DNA from: Terriglobia bacterium
GTDB taxonomy: Bacteria > Acidobacteriota > Terriglobia > Bryobacterales > Bryobacteraceae
NCBI GenBank assembly: GCA_020073265.1
Contig: JAIQFN010000039.1
Coordinates: forward strand, 1 to 54,327
DNA length: 54,327 nt
Direction: 5' to 3'
Part shown: positions 44,049 through 52,580 of the stretch, piece after piece
How positions within the stretch are numbered: position 1 is the stretch's first letter
How the letters are laid out: each line of letters begins with the position of its first letter
Notes under the pieces: model-generated
What the model was told of the DNA's origin: nothing
Seen by the model: the letters and a program-made list of their open reading frames with translations, nothing else
The model's database searches: none
Made by a program: the position numbers and the translations under genes

Positions 44049-44822
44049 CTAATGAACCGGAGGCGGCGGACCGGATGGCGGTGGCGGCGGACCACTGGGC
44101 GGTGGCGGTGGCGCGGTTTCGCCGGGAAGCGTCGGACCGCCCGGCGTTGCTCCACCGGCAGCTTGCCGTCCTTGAATGATGGCGACACGCGCTGCGTCAG
44201 CCAGGCCATGCAGAATGCGCTGGGCCAATCCGCCTTTGTCGATGCGGCTTTGCGCCAGCGGCTCGTTCTTGCGGACCTCCAGCGTTTCACCTTCGTTCAC
44301 GGTTACAGTCCGGCCGGGCTTCAGTAAATGACTGACGTCCACCGCGCCTTCTTCCACCGAGACGATCGTGGTTTGATCGTCGTCGTCGACGCTGACGTCG
44401 AAAATCGTGCCGCGCACCGAGATGACCGCGGTCGGCGTCATGATCCGATTTGGGTTAGGTTGCCCACCCAATTTCTGAATGTGGATTTTCACCCGGCCGA
44501 CCAGCAGATCCAGCAGCTCGCGCAGATTGCCGGGGTTGTGGCGGAACACCACGTTCGAATTCGGATACACCTCAAAGAAGCTGCCGTCGGAAACCTGGAA
44601 TTTAGCGTAGCCGTCAGAGCCGGTGACAATGACCTGCTGGGTCTTGATCTTGTCGCCGATATTCAGGGCCCACGGCTCGGAGTCCCGCAGCACTGAAACC
44701 TGTCCTGTCAATGAGATGACCTGGGCAGCGGCTTCGCCGGAAAGCGAGAACTGCTGGGCGGAACACACTAAGGCAGTCGCCAGTAGCCCGCTTACCAACC
44801 CCGCTATGCCCCAAAGCCTCAT
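44049..44822 (-). CDS. FecR-like domain exported protein with poly-Pro tail
   Basis: 257 residues from ATG 44822. Signal peptide near VCSAQQF. The FecR-like region holds VLRDSEPWALNIGDKIKTQQ, VSDGSFFEVYPNSNVVF and TPTAVISVRGTIFDVSVDDD. The C-terminal tail is Pro/Gly/Ser-rich with a repeated PPPPPSG unit, probably extended and periplasmic or cell-wall spanning. Not the classical inner-membrane FecR, since no cytoplasmic sigma-binding domain is visible. It diverges from the propeller protein gene. Confidence 0.75.
   Translation of the reverse strand: MRLWGIAGLVSGLLATALVCSAQQFSLSGEAAAQVISLTGQVSVLRDSEPWALNIGDKIKTQQVIVTGSDGYAKFQVSDGSFFEVYPNSNVVFRHNPGNLRELLDLLVGRVKIHIQKLGGQPNPNRIMTPTAVISVRGTIFDVSVDDDDQTTIVSVEEGAVDVSHLLKPGRTVTVNEGETLEVRKNEPLAQSRIDKGGLAQRILHGLADAARVAIIQGRQAAGGATPGGPTLPGETAPPPPPSGPPPPPSGPPPPVH
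44061..44115 (-). repeat. Poly-proline coding tandem repeat
   Basis: GGCGGT/GGCGGC-rich plus-strand repeat that codes on the minus strand for two PPPPPSG-like units and a final PPPP in the FecR-like protein. Such tracts can vary in length between strains. Confidence 0.55.
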
Positions 44823-45017
44823 AAAGAAATATATCGGTATGGCCGATGCCAATCTACAGTACTATGCCCTGCCCTTTCAAGGACACTCCGATCTCAAGAT
44901 CTGTCAACAAGACAGTCTACCATCAAAAGTGCCTAGCAAAAAGATGTCCGTTCGGATTCTCTGTGGAAAACTGGCTTAGATTCAACCCCTTTGGCGGAGA
45001 AGAATGGCCAAACAGGT

Positions 45018-45023
45018 TACAAT
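45018..45023 (+). promoter_or_regulatory. Candidate -10 element TACAAT before the propeller gene
   Basis: TACAAT ends 11 bp before ATG 45035, so the leader would be about 5 bases. It lies in the most AT-rich intergenic stretch of the window (44823-45034). No convincing -35 is found. Confidence 0.45.
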
Positions 45024-45034
45024 AGACTCTTAGC

Positions 45035-46954
45035 ATGTGTCGGAGGGCTACAATCCGGGTTTTGGCAGTCGTAGGGGTACTAGCGGCAGCTTTTGCGGCT
45101 CGGGCGCAAAATCTCCTGTTGGACTGGCGGCATATCGGAAACTCGGCCATGGACCTGGGCTTGCCCTCGTTGACCACCGGGGCGGTGGATCGCGTCTGGT
45201 ACTCGGCCGACGGTTCGGTGCTGTATGCCCGAACCGAGAGCGGCCGAATCTTCCAGACTGTGGATTTTGAGCAATGGAAGCCACTGGCTGACCCCCGCGT
45301 AATGCCGCCCGCCGTGGTGAGTCCGGCGGTGGCGACTCTTCCGGAACCGGGCCTCAAGCTGGGCGTCCAAGCCTCTACTTCCGGGAGAATTTACGGTACC
45401 GGAAGTAACGTATACCGGTCCGACGACGGCGGCCTCACGTGGTCGAATCTGACCGGGTACAAGGGCCTGTCGATCCTGGGCGACGGGCTGGCTGACTCAG
45501 CCGCCTCGCCTCGGGACCCCGACGAAGTGGCGGTGGCGTCCGGCACCGGCGTCTGGCGGTCGATGGACGGCGGCCTGACCTGGACCGGTTTGAACGAATT
45601 TCTGCCCAATCTTCCGGCTGGCCATCTGGTGGCCGTTCCCGCCGGAACGCGCGGCGTGCGGTTATCGCTGGCGGGCGGCGCGTCTGAGATCGAATGGGCG
45701 CCTGGCGAGAAATCGGCTTGGGAACCGCTGGACGGATCCGATTTGCAACGCGACCGCGATCTGAAAGCGGCGCTGTCGCAGGTCCTGAAACACACGGTGA
45801 CCGCTTTAGCGACCGCGAAAGACTACATCTACGCGGGCGACTCGGAGGGACGGCTGCAGGTTTCCTCCGATGGCGGCGATTCCTGGGGAACGGCGTACAA
45901 AGCGGCGCGGGACTTGGGCGCGGTGCAGGCGATCTGGGTGGACCCGAATGATCCCAGGGTGGCGATCGCAGCGCTGGGCGCTCGCACCAACTCGGCGCCC
46001 AATCAAGCCAAGCCCACCTACGTGGTTCGCACCATGAACGGCGGGATCTTCTGGGACGACATGACCGACAATCTGCCGGAAACCGCCATCGCGCACGGCG
46101 TCGCGGCGGATCGAGCTTCGGGAGCCGTGTACGTCGCCACCGACGCAGGCGTCTTTTTCACGACGACGGATCTGGCGTCCGCCGGCCGGCCCAGTGCGTG
46201 GACCTACCTGGCGCGGAATCTTCCGCCTGGTCGAGCCACCGATGTGCGGCTGGACGCCGGCGCGAACCAGCTTTACGCGGCATTGGATGGATACGGGGTG
46301 TACGTGGCTATCGCACCGCACCGGCTGAGCGACGCGCGCGTGGTGAGCGCGGCCGACTACAGCACGCGGGCGGCGGCGCCGGGTGCGCTGTTCAGCGTCT
46401 TGGGCGCGCGGATCGAGTCGGCTCGCAGCGCTAACACGGTGGTTCCGGTATTGAACGCCTCCGACACGGCGTCGCAGATCCAGGTTCCGTTCGAGGCCAA
46501 GGGCAACACGGTGTCGCTGGCGCTGGATGCAGCCGCGGGACGGTTCACGGTGGGGCTTCCGCTGCAGGACGTTGCGCCCGCTATTTTCGTGGATCCGGAA
46601 GGCACTCCGCTCGTCATGGATGCCTCCAGCGGCGTGATGCTGGACGCGACTAAACCAGGGCATGCGAATGCCCGCATCCAGATCCTGGCCACCGGCCTGG
46701 GTCGAGTGACACCGGATTGGCCCACCGGCCTGGCGGCGCCGCTCTCGGATCCGCCGCGCGTGCTGGCTTCGGTGCGCGCCTTTGTCGATCACTCGCCGGT
46801 GGAAGTCACCCAGGCGTCGCTCGCGCCCGGATATATCGGCTTCTACCTGGTGGAGATCCAACTCCCGCGCATCAACAACGCGGGTCCCGTCGAGCTGTAT
46901 CTGGAAGCCCAGGGGCAGCAAAGCAACCGCGTGCGCCTGTACATCCAGCAGTAG
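45035..46954 (+). CDS. Exported BNR/YCF48-like beta-propeller with Solibacter-type C-terminal domain
   Basis: 639 residues, ATG 45035. Signal peptide through AAFAARAQ. Repeated Ser/Asp-box-like units (YRSDDGGLTWSNL, WRSMDGGLTWTGL, QVSSDGGDSWGT) show sialidase/VPS10-like blades from about 120 to 420. The C-terminal 210 residues begin VSAADYSTRAAAPGALFSVL and contain IQILATGLGRVTPDWPTG, then the PRVLASVRAFVDH region, matching the TIGR03437-type domain found in Solibacter proteins. Surface or secreted. Partner unknown. Confidence 0.8.
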   Translation: MCRRATIRVLAVVGVLAAAFAARAQNLLLDWRHIGNSAMDLGLPSLTTGAVDRVWYSADGSVLYARTESGRIFQTVDFEQWKPLADPRVMPPAVVSPAVATLPEPGLKLGVQASTSGRIYGTGSNVYRSDDGGLTWSNLTGYKGLSILGDGLADSAASPRDPDEVAVASGTGVWRSMDGGLTWTGLNEFLPNLPAGHLVAVPAGTRGVRLSLAGGASEIEWAPGEKSAWEPLDGSDLQRDRDLKAALSQVLKHTVTALATAKDYIYAGDSEGRLQVSSDGGDSWGTAYKAARDLGAVQAIWVDPNDPRVAIAALGARTNSAPNQAKPTYVVRTMNGGIFWDDMTDNLPETAIAHGVAADRASGAVYVATDAGVFFTTTDLASAGRPSAWTYLARNLPPGRATDVRLDAGANQLYAALDGYGVYVAIAPHRLSDARVVSAADYSTRAAAPGALFSVLGARIESARSANTVVPVLNASDTASQIQVPFEAKGNTVSLALDAAAGRFTVGLPLQDVAPAIFVDPEGTPLVMDASSGVMLDATKPGHANARIQILATGLGRVTPDWPTGLAAPLSDPPRVLASVRAFVDHSPVEVTQASLAPGYIGFYLVEIQLPRINNAGPVELYLEAQGQQSNRVRLYIQQ

Positions 46955-46994
46955 GAAGGCTCGCTTGCGCGCAACCCATGAGCGCTGAAAACTG

Positions 46995-48131
46995 ATGCTT
47001 CCGAACTCCTGGCGACGGCTCCTCAGTCTGATTCGAATCCTGCTGGGCATGAGCTGCCTGGCCACTCAGCTCATTTCCTCCAGCTTCATCTGGACCGACC
47101 GCGTGATCCTGTTCGCGGTGTATACCATCTATGCGTGCGTGGCGCTGTTCTGGCGCGGCCTGGAGGATTCCGGCTATCCCACGCTGGCTCTGATCCTGGA
47201 TTTCGTATTCTTCTTCCTTTCGGCCACCAGCGGCGAGGCCTACGGCTACTGGGTCAGCTCGGTTTTCTACGCCTACGTGCTGCTGGTGGCGGTGATGCTG
47301 CACAAGTGGTGGAAGGCGGTGGTGGTGGCGGTGGCCGCGATGGTGCTGCTATATATCGTGCCCACGCTGCACTCGGCCGAGATGCTGCGGCCGGCGCTGA
47401 TCGCGGCTGGAATCCTGGGCTGCGTGCTGGCCATCCAGCGCGAGTACCTGGAGGAACGGCTGTCCAATGCTTCGCGGCAGACCGTGCTGTATCGCTACGA
47501 CGCTGAGCGCGCGCGCGAGGCCGAACGGCAGCGAATCGCGGCCGATTTCCATGACGGCCCGCTGCAAAGTTTCATCAGCTTCCAGATGCGGCTGGAGATC
47601 ATCCGCAAGCTGCTCACGCGCGACCAGGCGTCCGCGACCGAAGAGCTGTTGCAGTTGCAGGAGCTGTGCAAGACGCAGGTGAACGAGCTGCGTACTTTCG
47701 TGCGCAGCATGCGCCCGGTGGATGTCGAAGGCAGCCTGACGGCCACGCTGCGGCGCGTGGTGGAGCAGTTCCAGAAAGACAGCGGCATCCCCACCACGTT
47801 CGTGTGCGCCGAGTTCCTGGAGCCGGCCGAGCCGGAGGTGTCGCTCGAACTGCTGCAGATCGTTCGCGAGGCGCTGTACAACGTGCAGAAGCATTCCTCC
47901 GCCAGCCGCGTGGCGGTGACCATCGCGAAATCCGACAACGCTCTCGAGATCGGAATCGAGGACAACGGCGGCGGCTTCCCGTTCAGCGGAAAATACACGC
48001 TGGATGAGCTGGAGCTGCTGCGGCTGGGTCCCATGAGCATCAAGCGGCGCGTGCGCACGCTGGGCGGCCAGATGACCATCGACTCCAAGCCGGGGCAAGG
48101 CGCGGGGCTGAAGATCCGGCTCGCGACGTGA
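46995..48131 (+). CDS. NarL-family sensor histidine kinase (orphan)
   Basis: 378 residues. About five membrane segments (1-145) are followed by a HisKA_3 domain with RQRIAADFHDGPLQSF (likely phospho-acceptor His186) and an HATPase with IVREALYNVQKHS (N box) and IEDNGGGFPFSG (G box). No response regulator lies beside it. It overlaps the next gene by 4 bp, so it may be tuned with the glycosidase-like protein. The N-terminal sensor is of the membrane-only type. Confidence 0.85.
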   Translation: MLPNSWRRLLSLIRILLGMSCLATQLISSSFIWTDRVILFAVYTIYACVALFWRGLEDSGYPTLALILDFVFFFLSATSGEAYGYWVSSVFYAYVLLVAVMLHKWWKAVVVAVAAMVLLYIVPTLHSAEMLRPALIAAGILGCVLAIQREYLEERLSNASRQTVLYRYDAERAREAERQRIAADFHDGPLQSFISFQMRLEIIRKLLTRDQASATEELLQLQELCKTQVNELRTFVRSMRPVDVEGSLTATLRRVVEQFQKDSGIPTTFVCAEFLEPAEPEVSLELLQIVREALYNVQKHSSASRVAVTIAKSDNALEIGIEDNGGGFPFSGKYTLDELELLRLGPMSIKRRVRTLGGQMTIDSKPGQGAGLKIRLAT

Positions 48132-49126
48132 GGCTCGCCGCCGCAACCATTCTCATCGCGTGTGTGGCCTTGTCCGCGTGCGGGCAATATCGGGATTTCA
48201 TGTTGCCCCAGCAGCCCGGCGGACCTTCGGTTTCGTGGCGCTGGGAGGCGCGGGCGGATCCGGTCCTGACGCGAGGCAGCGCCGGCGAATGGGATGCGGT
48301 GGACGTTCTGAATCCGTCGGTGATCCGGCAGGGCGACGCTTACTACAACCTGTATTCGGGCTACGACGGCAAGACCTGGTCGACCGGGCTGGCGGTCTCC
48401 GGCGACGGAATCACTTGGCACAAAGAAGGCAAGCTGATCTCGCCCGACCGCGCGACGTGGGAAGGCGATGCCATCGCGGCAAATGGTTCGGCGCTGGCCG
48501 ATGGGAGCGGAATCCTGTACTACTATCAGGCCGGCCAGCCAGTCCAGATCGGACTGGCGCGATCCGCGAATGGACATCAATGGCGCAAGCAGGGACCTCC
48601 GGTGCTTCAGACCGGGCCGCGCGGAAGCTGGGATGAACGCGGCGTCGGCGATCCTTACGTGATCCGCATTGGCCGCGGCTACTACATGTTCTATCTGGGC
48701 CAGGATCGCGCGCGGCGGCAGCGGCTGGGAGTCGCGGTGTCGGACGACGGCGTGGCGTGGTACAAGCTGCGGCGCAATCCGATCCTGGAACTGGGCGCGT
48801 ACGGCGCTTTTGATGAGAACGGGCTGGGCGAGCCGGCGGTGTGGGCGTCGCACGGATATTATTGGATGCTGTACACCGGACGCGATCGGAGCGAGCTGCG
48901 GCGGCTGGGACTGGCGAGGTCGCGCAACGGAGTGGATTGGGAGAAAATTCCGGGCGGGTTCGCGGGCCAGCAGGCGTGGGACTCGAAGGTGCTGTGCGAC
49001 GCCACCGTGATTGCCAACGGCGATCCGGTGCGGGTGTGGTTCGGCGGCGGGGACGTGGCGCGGCCGGACCAGAATATCCACGGCCAGATTGGCGCGGCGA
49101 CGCTCAGTCCCCAGCCTGCGAGATAA
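48128..49126 (+). CDS. Lipoprotein with five-bladed glycosidase-like propeller (GH43/GH32/GH130-like)
   Basis: 332 residues from GTG 48128, overlapping the kinase by 4 bp. The N-terminus has a lipobox (VALSAC at the signal end). Repeats such as YYNLYSGYDGKTWSTGLAVS, GITWHKEGKLISPD and YYMFYLGQDRARRQRLGVAV, then VDWEKIPGG, show the propeller pattern with AWYKLRRNPIL. Catalytic acidic residues cannot be fixed. Likely anchored on the periplasmic side and acting on a polysaccharide or binding one. Confidence 0.68.
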   Translation: MRLAAATILIACVALSACGQYRDFMLPQQPGGPSVSWRWEARADPVLTRGSAGEWDAVDVLNPSVIRQGDAYYNLYSGYDGKTWSTGLAVSGDGITWHKEGKLISPDRATWEGDAIAANGSALADGSGILYYYQAGQPVQIGLARSANGHQWRKQGPPVLQTGPRGSWDERGVGDPYVIRIGRGYYMFYLGQDRARRQRLGVAVSDDGVAWYKLRRNPILELGAYGAFDENGLGEPAVWASHGYYWMLYTGRDRSELRRLGLARSRNGVDWEKIPGGFAGQQAWDSKVLCDATVIANGDPVRVWFGGGDVARPDQNIHGQIGAATLSPQPAR

Positions 49127-49127
49127 T

Positions 49128-49173
49128 GTGGCGCACGCACTGGTGCGTGCCGCGTTCCCACTCCTGGGGACGC
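49128..49173. repeat. Double-hairpin repeat, copy C
   Basis: Lies between the lipoprotein stop (49126) and bshA (49183). Hairpins are GCACGCAC/GTGCGTGC around TG, and GCGTTCCCA/TGGGGACGC around CTCC with a G-U type pair. AAGGA immediately after the second hairpin is the ribosome site of bshA, so the repeat lies directly in its leader. Confidence 0.75.
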
Positions 49174-49182
49174 AAGGACCAC

Positions 49183-50286
49183 ATGAAAATCGGAATCACC
49201 TGCTATCCCACCTACGGCGGCAGCGGCATCGTCGCCACCGAACTCGGCCTGGAGCTGGCCAACCGCGGCCACGAGGTCCACTTCATTACTTACGCAAATC
49301 CGATCCGCCTGGACCCCGGCACGCCTCGCATCCAATACCACGAGGTGGAGGTCTCGACTTATCCGCTGTTCCAGTATCCACCGTATTGCCTGGCGCTGGC
49401 CTCGCGCATGGCCGAGGTCGCCGAAGACTACAACCTGGACCTGCTGCATGTGCACTACGCGATTCCGCATTCCATCGCGGCGCTGCTGGCGCAGCAGATG
49501 GTGGACGAACGCCGGCGCCTGCCGTTCATCACCACGCTGCACGGAACCGACATCACGCTGGTGGGTATGGATCGCTCGTATTTTCCGATTACGAAGTTTT
49601 CGATCGAGAAATCGAACGGGATTACCAGCATCAGCGACGACTTGCGGCGGCACACCTACGAGGTTTTCGGCGTGGCCAACGAGATCCGCGTCATCCACAA
49701 TTTCGTGAATGTCGATCTGTACAAACCGCTGGCCGAGCGTACTTCCACCGAGATGCGTCTGATGCACATCTCGAATTTCCGGCCGGTGAAGCGCGTACTG
49801 GATTGCGTCCGCATCCTGGCCGAAGTAGTGAAGCAGACGCCGGCGCATCTATATATGGTTGGCGACGGGCCGGATCGTCCGGAGGCGCATCGGCTGGCGC
49901 GCGAGCTGGGTGTCGAGAAGCACGTCACGTTCATGGGCAAGCAGGATCACGTGGAGCGCATTTTTCCGCAAATGCACGTGCTGCTGATGCCGAGCGAGAT
50001 GGAATCCTTCGGCTTGGCGGCGCTGGAGGCGATGGCGTGCGGAGTCCCACCGGTAGCGACGCGAGTGGGCGGCGTTCCCGAGTTGGTGACGCATGGCGTG
50101 GACGGCTTCCTGGAACCGGTGGGCGACATCGCGGCGCAGGCGGGACGCGTGGTGGAGCTGCTGACCAATCCACCGCTGCATCAGCGGATGGCCGAGGCTG
50201 CGCGGAAAACCGCGGTGGAACGATTCGCGAGCTCGAAGATTATTCCGCAGTACGAGGACTTTTACCGGCAGGTGCTGGACGCTTGA
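49183..50286 (+). CDS. bshA: BshA-like N-acetylglucosaminyl-malate synthase (bacillithiol pathway)
   Basis: 367 residues, ATG 49183 with AAGGA just upstream. It opens [20 protein letters not shown], then [17 protein letters not shown], and has [40 protein letters not shown] and the GT4 motif [20 protein letters not shown]. These match BshA strongly. It joins GlcNAc and L-malate, the first step of bacillithiol synthesis. No bshB or bshC lies nearby. The open frame upstream belongs to the lipoprotein region. Confidence 0.87.
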   Translation: MKIGITCYPTYGGSGIVATELGLELANRGHEVHFITYANPIRLDPGTPRIQYHEVEVSTYPLFQYPPYCLALASRMAEVAEDYNLDLLHVHYAIPHSIAALLAQQMVDERRRLPFITTLHGTDITLVGMDRSYFPITKFSIEKSNGITSISDDLRRHTYEVFGVANEIRVIHNFVNVDLYKPLAERTSTEMRLMHISNFRPVKRVLDCVRILAEVVKQTPAHLYMVGDGPDRPEAHRLARELGVEKHVTFMGKQDHVERIFPQMHVLLMPSEMESFGLAALEAMACGVPPVATRVGGVPELVTHGVDGFLEPVGDIAAQAGRVVELLTNPPLHQRMAEAARKTAVERFASSKIIPQYEDFYRQVLDA

Positions 50287-50289
50287 GGT

Positions 50290-50610
50290 TCAGCGCCGCT
50301 TCGCCTCGCGACGAATGCCCTCGGCGATCCACATCCGCAATTGCGTTTGATAGCCGACCGACTTTGCGGCCGCGATCTTCTTCGCCGCCTCGATCTGCTC
50401 CGGCACCAATCGGATCGATACGGGATGCTTCGCCCGTGTGTGCCGGTCGCGAATCGCCTTGGCCAAGGACGGCGACAGCTTAGCTGGTTGGCTCTCTGGC
50501 AATTGATCCCACACCTCGGCGACGGAATGGGTTTCGAGATACTCGGCTGCCTCTTTGTCAGAGCGGAATTTCGGAAGTGGGATCTTGGCTGGCGGTAGTT
50601 TCTTCTTCAT
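50290..50610 (-). CDS. BrnA/CopG-like antitoxin (ribbon-helix-helix)
   Basis: 106 residues. A basic N-terminus (MKKKLPPAKIPLPKFRSDKE) leads to EAAEYLETHSVAEVWDQL, and the C-terminus has HPVSIRLVPEQIEAAKKIAA, the RHH dimerisation and DNA-binding pattern of BrnA-type antitoxins. Located just after the toxin remnant in the usual brnT-brnA order, with 8 bp between them. It appears intact, so it may be an orphan regulator now. Confidence 0.72.
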   Translation of the reverse strand: MKKKLPPAKIPLPKFRSDKEAAEYLETHSVAEVWDQLPESQPAKLSPSLAKAIRDRHTRAKHPVSIRLVPEQIEAAKKIAAAKSVGYQTQLRMWIAEGIRREAKRR

Positions 50611-50618
50611 TGATGCAC

Positions 50619-50866
50619 CTATTTCCGGCGGAACAACCTCCGTTCGCTGTCGTCCATATCACGAGCCGTGATCACCCGGATTAGGTTCCCGGGCAAGCGA
50701 TGAAACACGACAATAGCTAATCGGCCGTCGAAAGTCTCGCCTAACGCGATGTACCGCTTCTGGCGGGCCCGCCGTACCTTGTGATCACCGGCGAAGACTT
50801 CCTCCACCTCTTCGCCGCGATATGCAAAACGTTGCCATCGTCCCAGTCGAATCCCGAGATCACCAC
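50619..50866 (-). pseudogene. BrnT-like toxin, frameshifted
   Basis: From GTG 50866 the frame gives VVISGFDWDDGNVLHIA and then leaves the family pattern near 50810-50820, where the neighbouring frame continues RGEEVEEVFAGDHKVRRARQ, later YIALGETFDGRLAIVVFH and IRVITARDMDDSERR to the stop. BrnT normally has K-H-G-V-S-F-x-E between these parts; here that segment is missing and the frame changes, consistent with a short deletion. The catalytic Lys/His region is therefore lost. Either a dead toxin or a sequencing artefact. Confidence 0.6.
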
Positions 50867-50968
50867 TGCCTTGATCGTAGCAGATTGTATATACGAATCG
50901 GCACGCTTGATCCCGCCTGGCGCGAGACAACATGAATGGCGGTCTCTCACACAGAGGCCACAACTCCG

Positions 50969-50992
50969 GGTCTGCCGCTGCATCGGCAGACC
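50969..50992. repeat. Perfect 9 bp inverted repeat
   Basis: GGTCTGCCG and CGGCAGACC around CTGCAT. No T-run follows on either strand, so not a standard terminator; possible operator or RNA hairpin. Confidence 0.55.
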
Positions 50993-51202
50993 ATGGCTTG
51001 ATCGATAAGGGCGACGCCGGGACAACGGCACGTCCACCAGGGGCCGGTCCTTCTCAGCCCGACCAGCCGTGACAGTGTTCAACCGCTAAACTCAATTCAT
51101 GTGTTGCCCCTCAGCGACTTACGATGCTAGTGGCTTCTCGGAACTTCCTTCGCTCCCCCGGTGTCTAACCCATCAAGAGAGCTCAGCCTCGCAGTTTGGG
51201 GC

Positions 51203-51208
51203 TACAAT
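51203..51208 (+). promoter_or_regulatory. Candidate -10 element TACAAT before the sigma factor
   Basis: Ends 14 bp before the GTG at 51223, giving a leader of about 8 bases. No clear -35. It is similar to the elements before the CoA-transferase and the propeller gene. Confidence 0.4.
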
Positions 51209-51222
51209 CTAGGTAGACAGCC

Positions 51223-51882
51223 GTGGCGGATACGACCGTTGGTCTACATCTGGATGCCTGCGTGTTCTCCTTTCCCGAGGAGGACGCACTCCTCACGGGG
51301 CTGCGTCACGGCGACGAACAAGCCTACGAGATTCTGATCCAGCGCTATCAGCAGCCGGTGTATAACCTGGTCTGCCGCCTGATGAACGATCCGTCCGATG
51401 CCGCCGACATCGTGCAGGAAGTGTTCCTGAAAGTCTTCCGCAGCATCCGGTCGTTCCGCCACGGCAGCAGTCTGAAGACCTGGATCTATCGCATCGCGGT
51501 GAATGAGGCGTACAATCATCGCCGCTGGTTTTCGCGCCACCAGCGCCAGGAGGTTTCTTTCGGACCCGACGACGGATCACAGACCTATGCGGACAGCCTG
51601 GCCGATCCCGGCCGCACGCCGTTCGATCAGGCGGCCGATTGCGAGACCCGCGCCCTGGTGGAACGGGCGCTCGAAAAGCTGAATCCGAAATTTCGAGCGG
51701 CGGTGGTGCTGCGGGATATCGAGGATCTGAGCTACGAGGAAATCGCCGCGGTGCTGGACATTTCGCTCGGGACGGTGAAGTCGCGCATCTTGCGGGGACG
51801 CGAGGCGCTACGAAAAATCTTGGAAGGCCGGTTGGAGCCGGAGACCAGCGTGTCGTGGTCTCCCCAGCCGTTGGTTGATTAG
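51223..51882 (+). CDS. ECF sigma factor (sigma-70 family)
   Basis: 219 residues from GTG 51223. Region 2 has LRHGDEQAYEILIQRYQQPV, then DAADIVQEVFLKVFRSIRSF, and the -10-recognition helix SSLKTWIYRIAVNEAYNHRR. Region 4 has KFRAAVVLRDIEDLSYEEIA, then VLDISLGTVKSRILRGREAL. This is the SigE/RpoE-like ECF layout. It is followed after 2 bp by the anti-sigma gene. Targets unknown. Confidence 0.9.
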   Translation: MADTTVGLHLDACVFSFPEEDALLTGLRHGDEQAYEILIQRYQQPVYNLVCRLMNDPSDAADIVQEVFLKVFRSIRSFRHGSSLKTWIYRIAVNEAYNHRRWFSRHQRQEVSFGPDDGSQTYADSLADPGRTPFDQAADCETRALVERALEKLNPKFRAAVVLRDIEDLSYEEIAAVLDISLGTVKSRILRGREALRKILEGRLEPETSVSWSPQPLVD

Positions 51883-51884
51883 TT

Positions 51885-52574
51885 ATGGAATGCTGGACGG
51901 TTAAACGCAGAATCTCGGCTTACTTGGATGATGCCCTGCCGGCTCGCGAACGCCAGGCCGTGCGTCAGCACTTGGGCGCGTGCCGCGCTTGCACTCGCGA
52001 GTCGAACGAACAACGGCGGGTTCGCGAGGCCGTGCGATCGCTGCCTCAGCGGACCGTCCCGGCCGACCTCAGCATGCGCCTGCGCGTGGCCGCCTCCAAG
52101 GTGCGCACCGAAGTAAGAGGACCCGGACGCTGGTCGCGATGGCGCGATCGCGTCGAGCTCTCGCTGTCTCATCTCATGCGGCCGCTGGCGCTGCCGGCCG
52201 CCGGCGGACTCTGCTCGGCCCTGTTCCTGTTCAGCGCGCTGGCGCCGGCCTTCACGCCCACCTTCGCCATGGTCCGCAATGCGTCGCCTTGGGACATCCC
52301 GACGTCGCTCACCACGCAGCCCATGGTGAAGTACGTCGCGCCCGTCGCTTTCGGCGGAGATGCCGTGGTGGATCTGCAACTGGACGACCACGGGCAGATG
52401 ATCGGCTACACTATCGTGAGCGCACCCAGCGAGAACACCGAGCAACTGCGGCGCAGCATCGAGAACAACCTGTTGTTCACCGAGTTCTGGCCTGCCACAG
52501 CCTTCGGCGTGCCGGTGGCCGGCACCATCCGGATTTCCTATCGCAGCCCGGCCGGCATCGACGTCAAGGGATAA
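51885..52574 (+). CDS. Membrane anti-sigma factor with zinc-finger and TonB-like C-terminal domain
   Basis: 229 residues. The N-terminus ISAYLDDALPARERQAVRQH, then LGACRACTRE, is the HxxxCxxC ZAS zinc motif that holds the sigma factor. One membrane segment, LALPAAGGLCSALFLFSALA, lies near 103-122. The outer part VAPVAFGGDAVVDLQLDDHG, later RSIENNLLFTEFWPATAFG, resembles a TonB C-terminal fold (VDLQLDDHGQM). It would release the sigma factor when a periplasmic signal arrives. The TonB-like part suggests the signal is contact with another envelope protein. Confidence 0.8.
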   Translation: MECWTVKRRISAYLDDALPARERQAVRQHLGACRACTRESNEQRRVREAVRSLPQRTVPADLSMRLRVAASKVRTEVRGPGRWSRWRDRVELSLSHLMRPLALPAAGGLCSALFLFSALAPAFTPTFAMVRNASPWDIPTSLTTQPMVKYVAPVAFGGDAVVDLQLDDHGQMIGYTIVSAPSENTEQLRRSIENNLLFTEFWPATAFGVPVAGTIRISYRSPAGIDVKG

Positions 52575-52580
52575 GCGGCC

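Larger units (their letters stand above)
50867..51222. other. Intergenic region upstream of the sigma factor gene
   Basis: 356 bp between the BrnT remnant and the sigma factor gene. It has a perfect 9 bp hairpin at 50969-50992 and a -10-like TACAAT at 51203. No convincing gene was seen; a minus-strand open frame across it is partly the toxin N-terminal frame. Confidence 0.55.

Noticed and set aside
45806-47065. 419-codon minus-strand frame across the propeller gene
   Set aside because: Shadow of the plus-strand gene with an Arg/Gly-rich translation.
50969-50992. Rho-independent terminator
   Set aside because: The stem is perfect but no T-run follows on either strand.
50741-51082. 113-codon minus-strand frame upstream of the BrnT remnant
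   Set aside because: Only its middle (GFDWDDGN) is meaningful as the toxin N-terminus; the remainder is non-coding.
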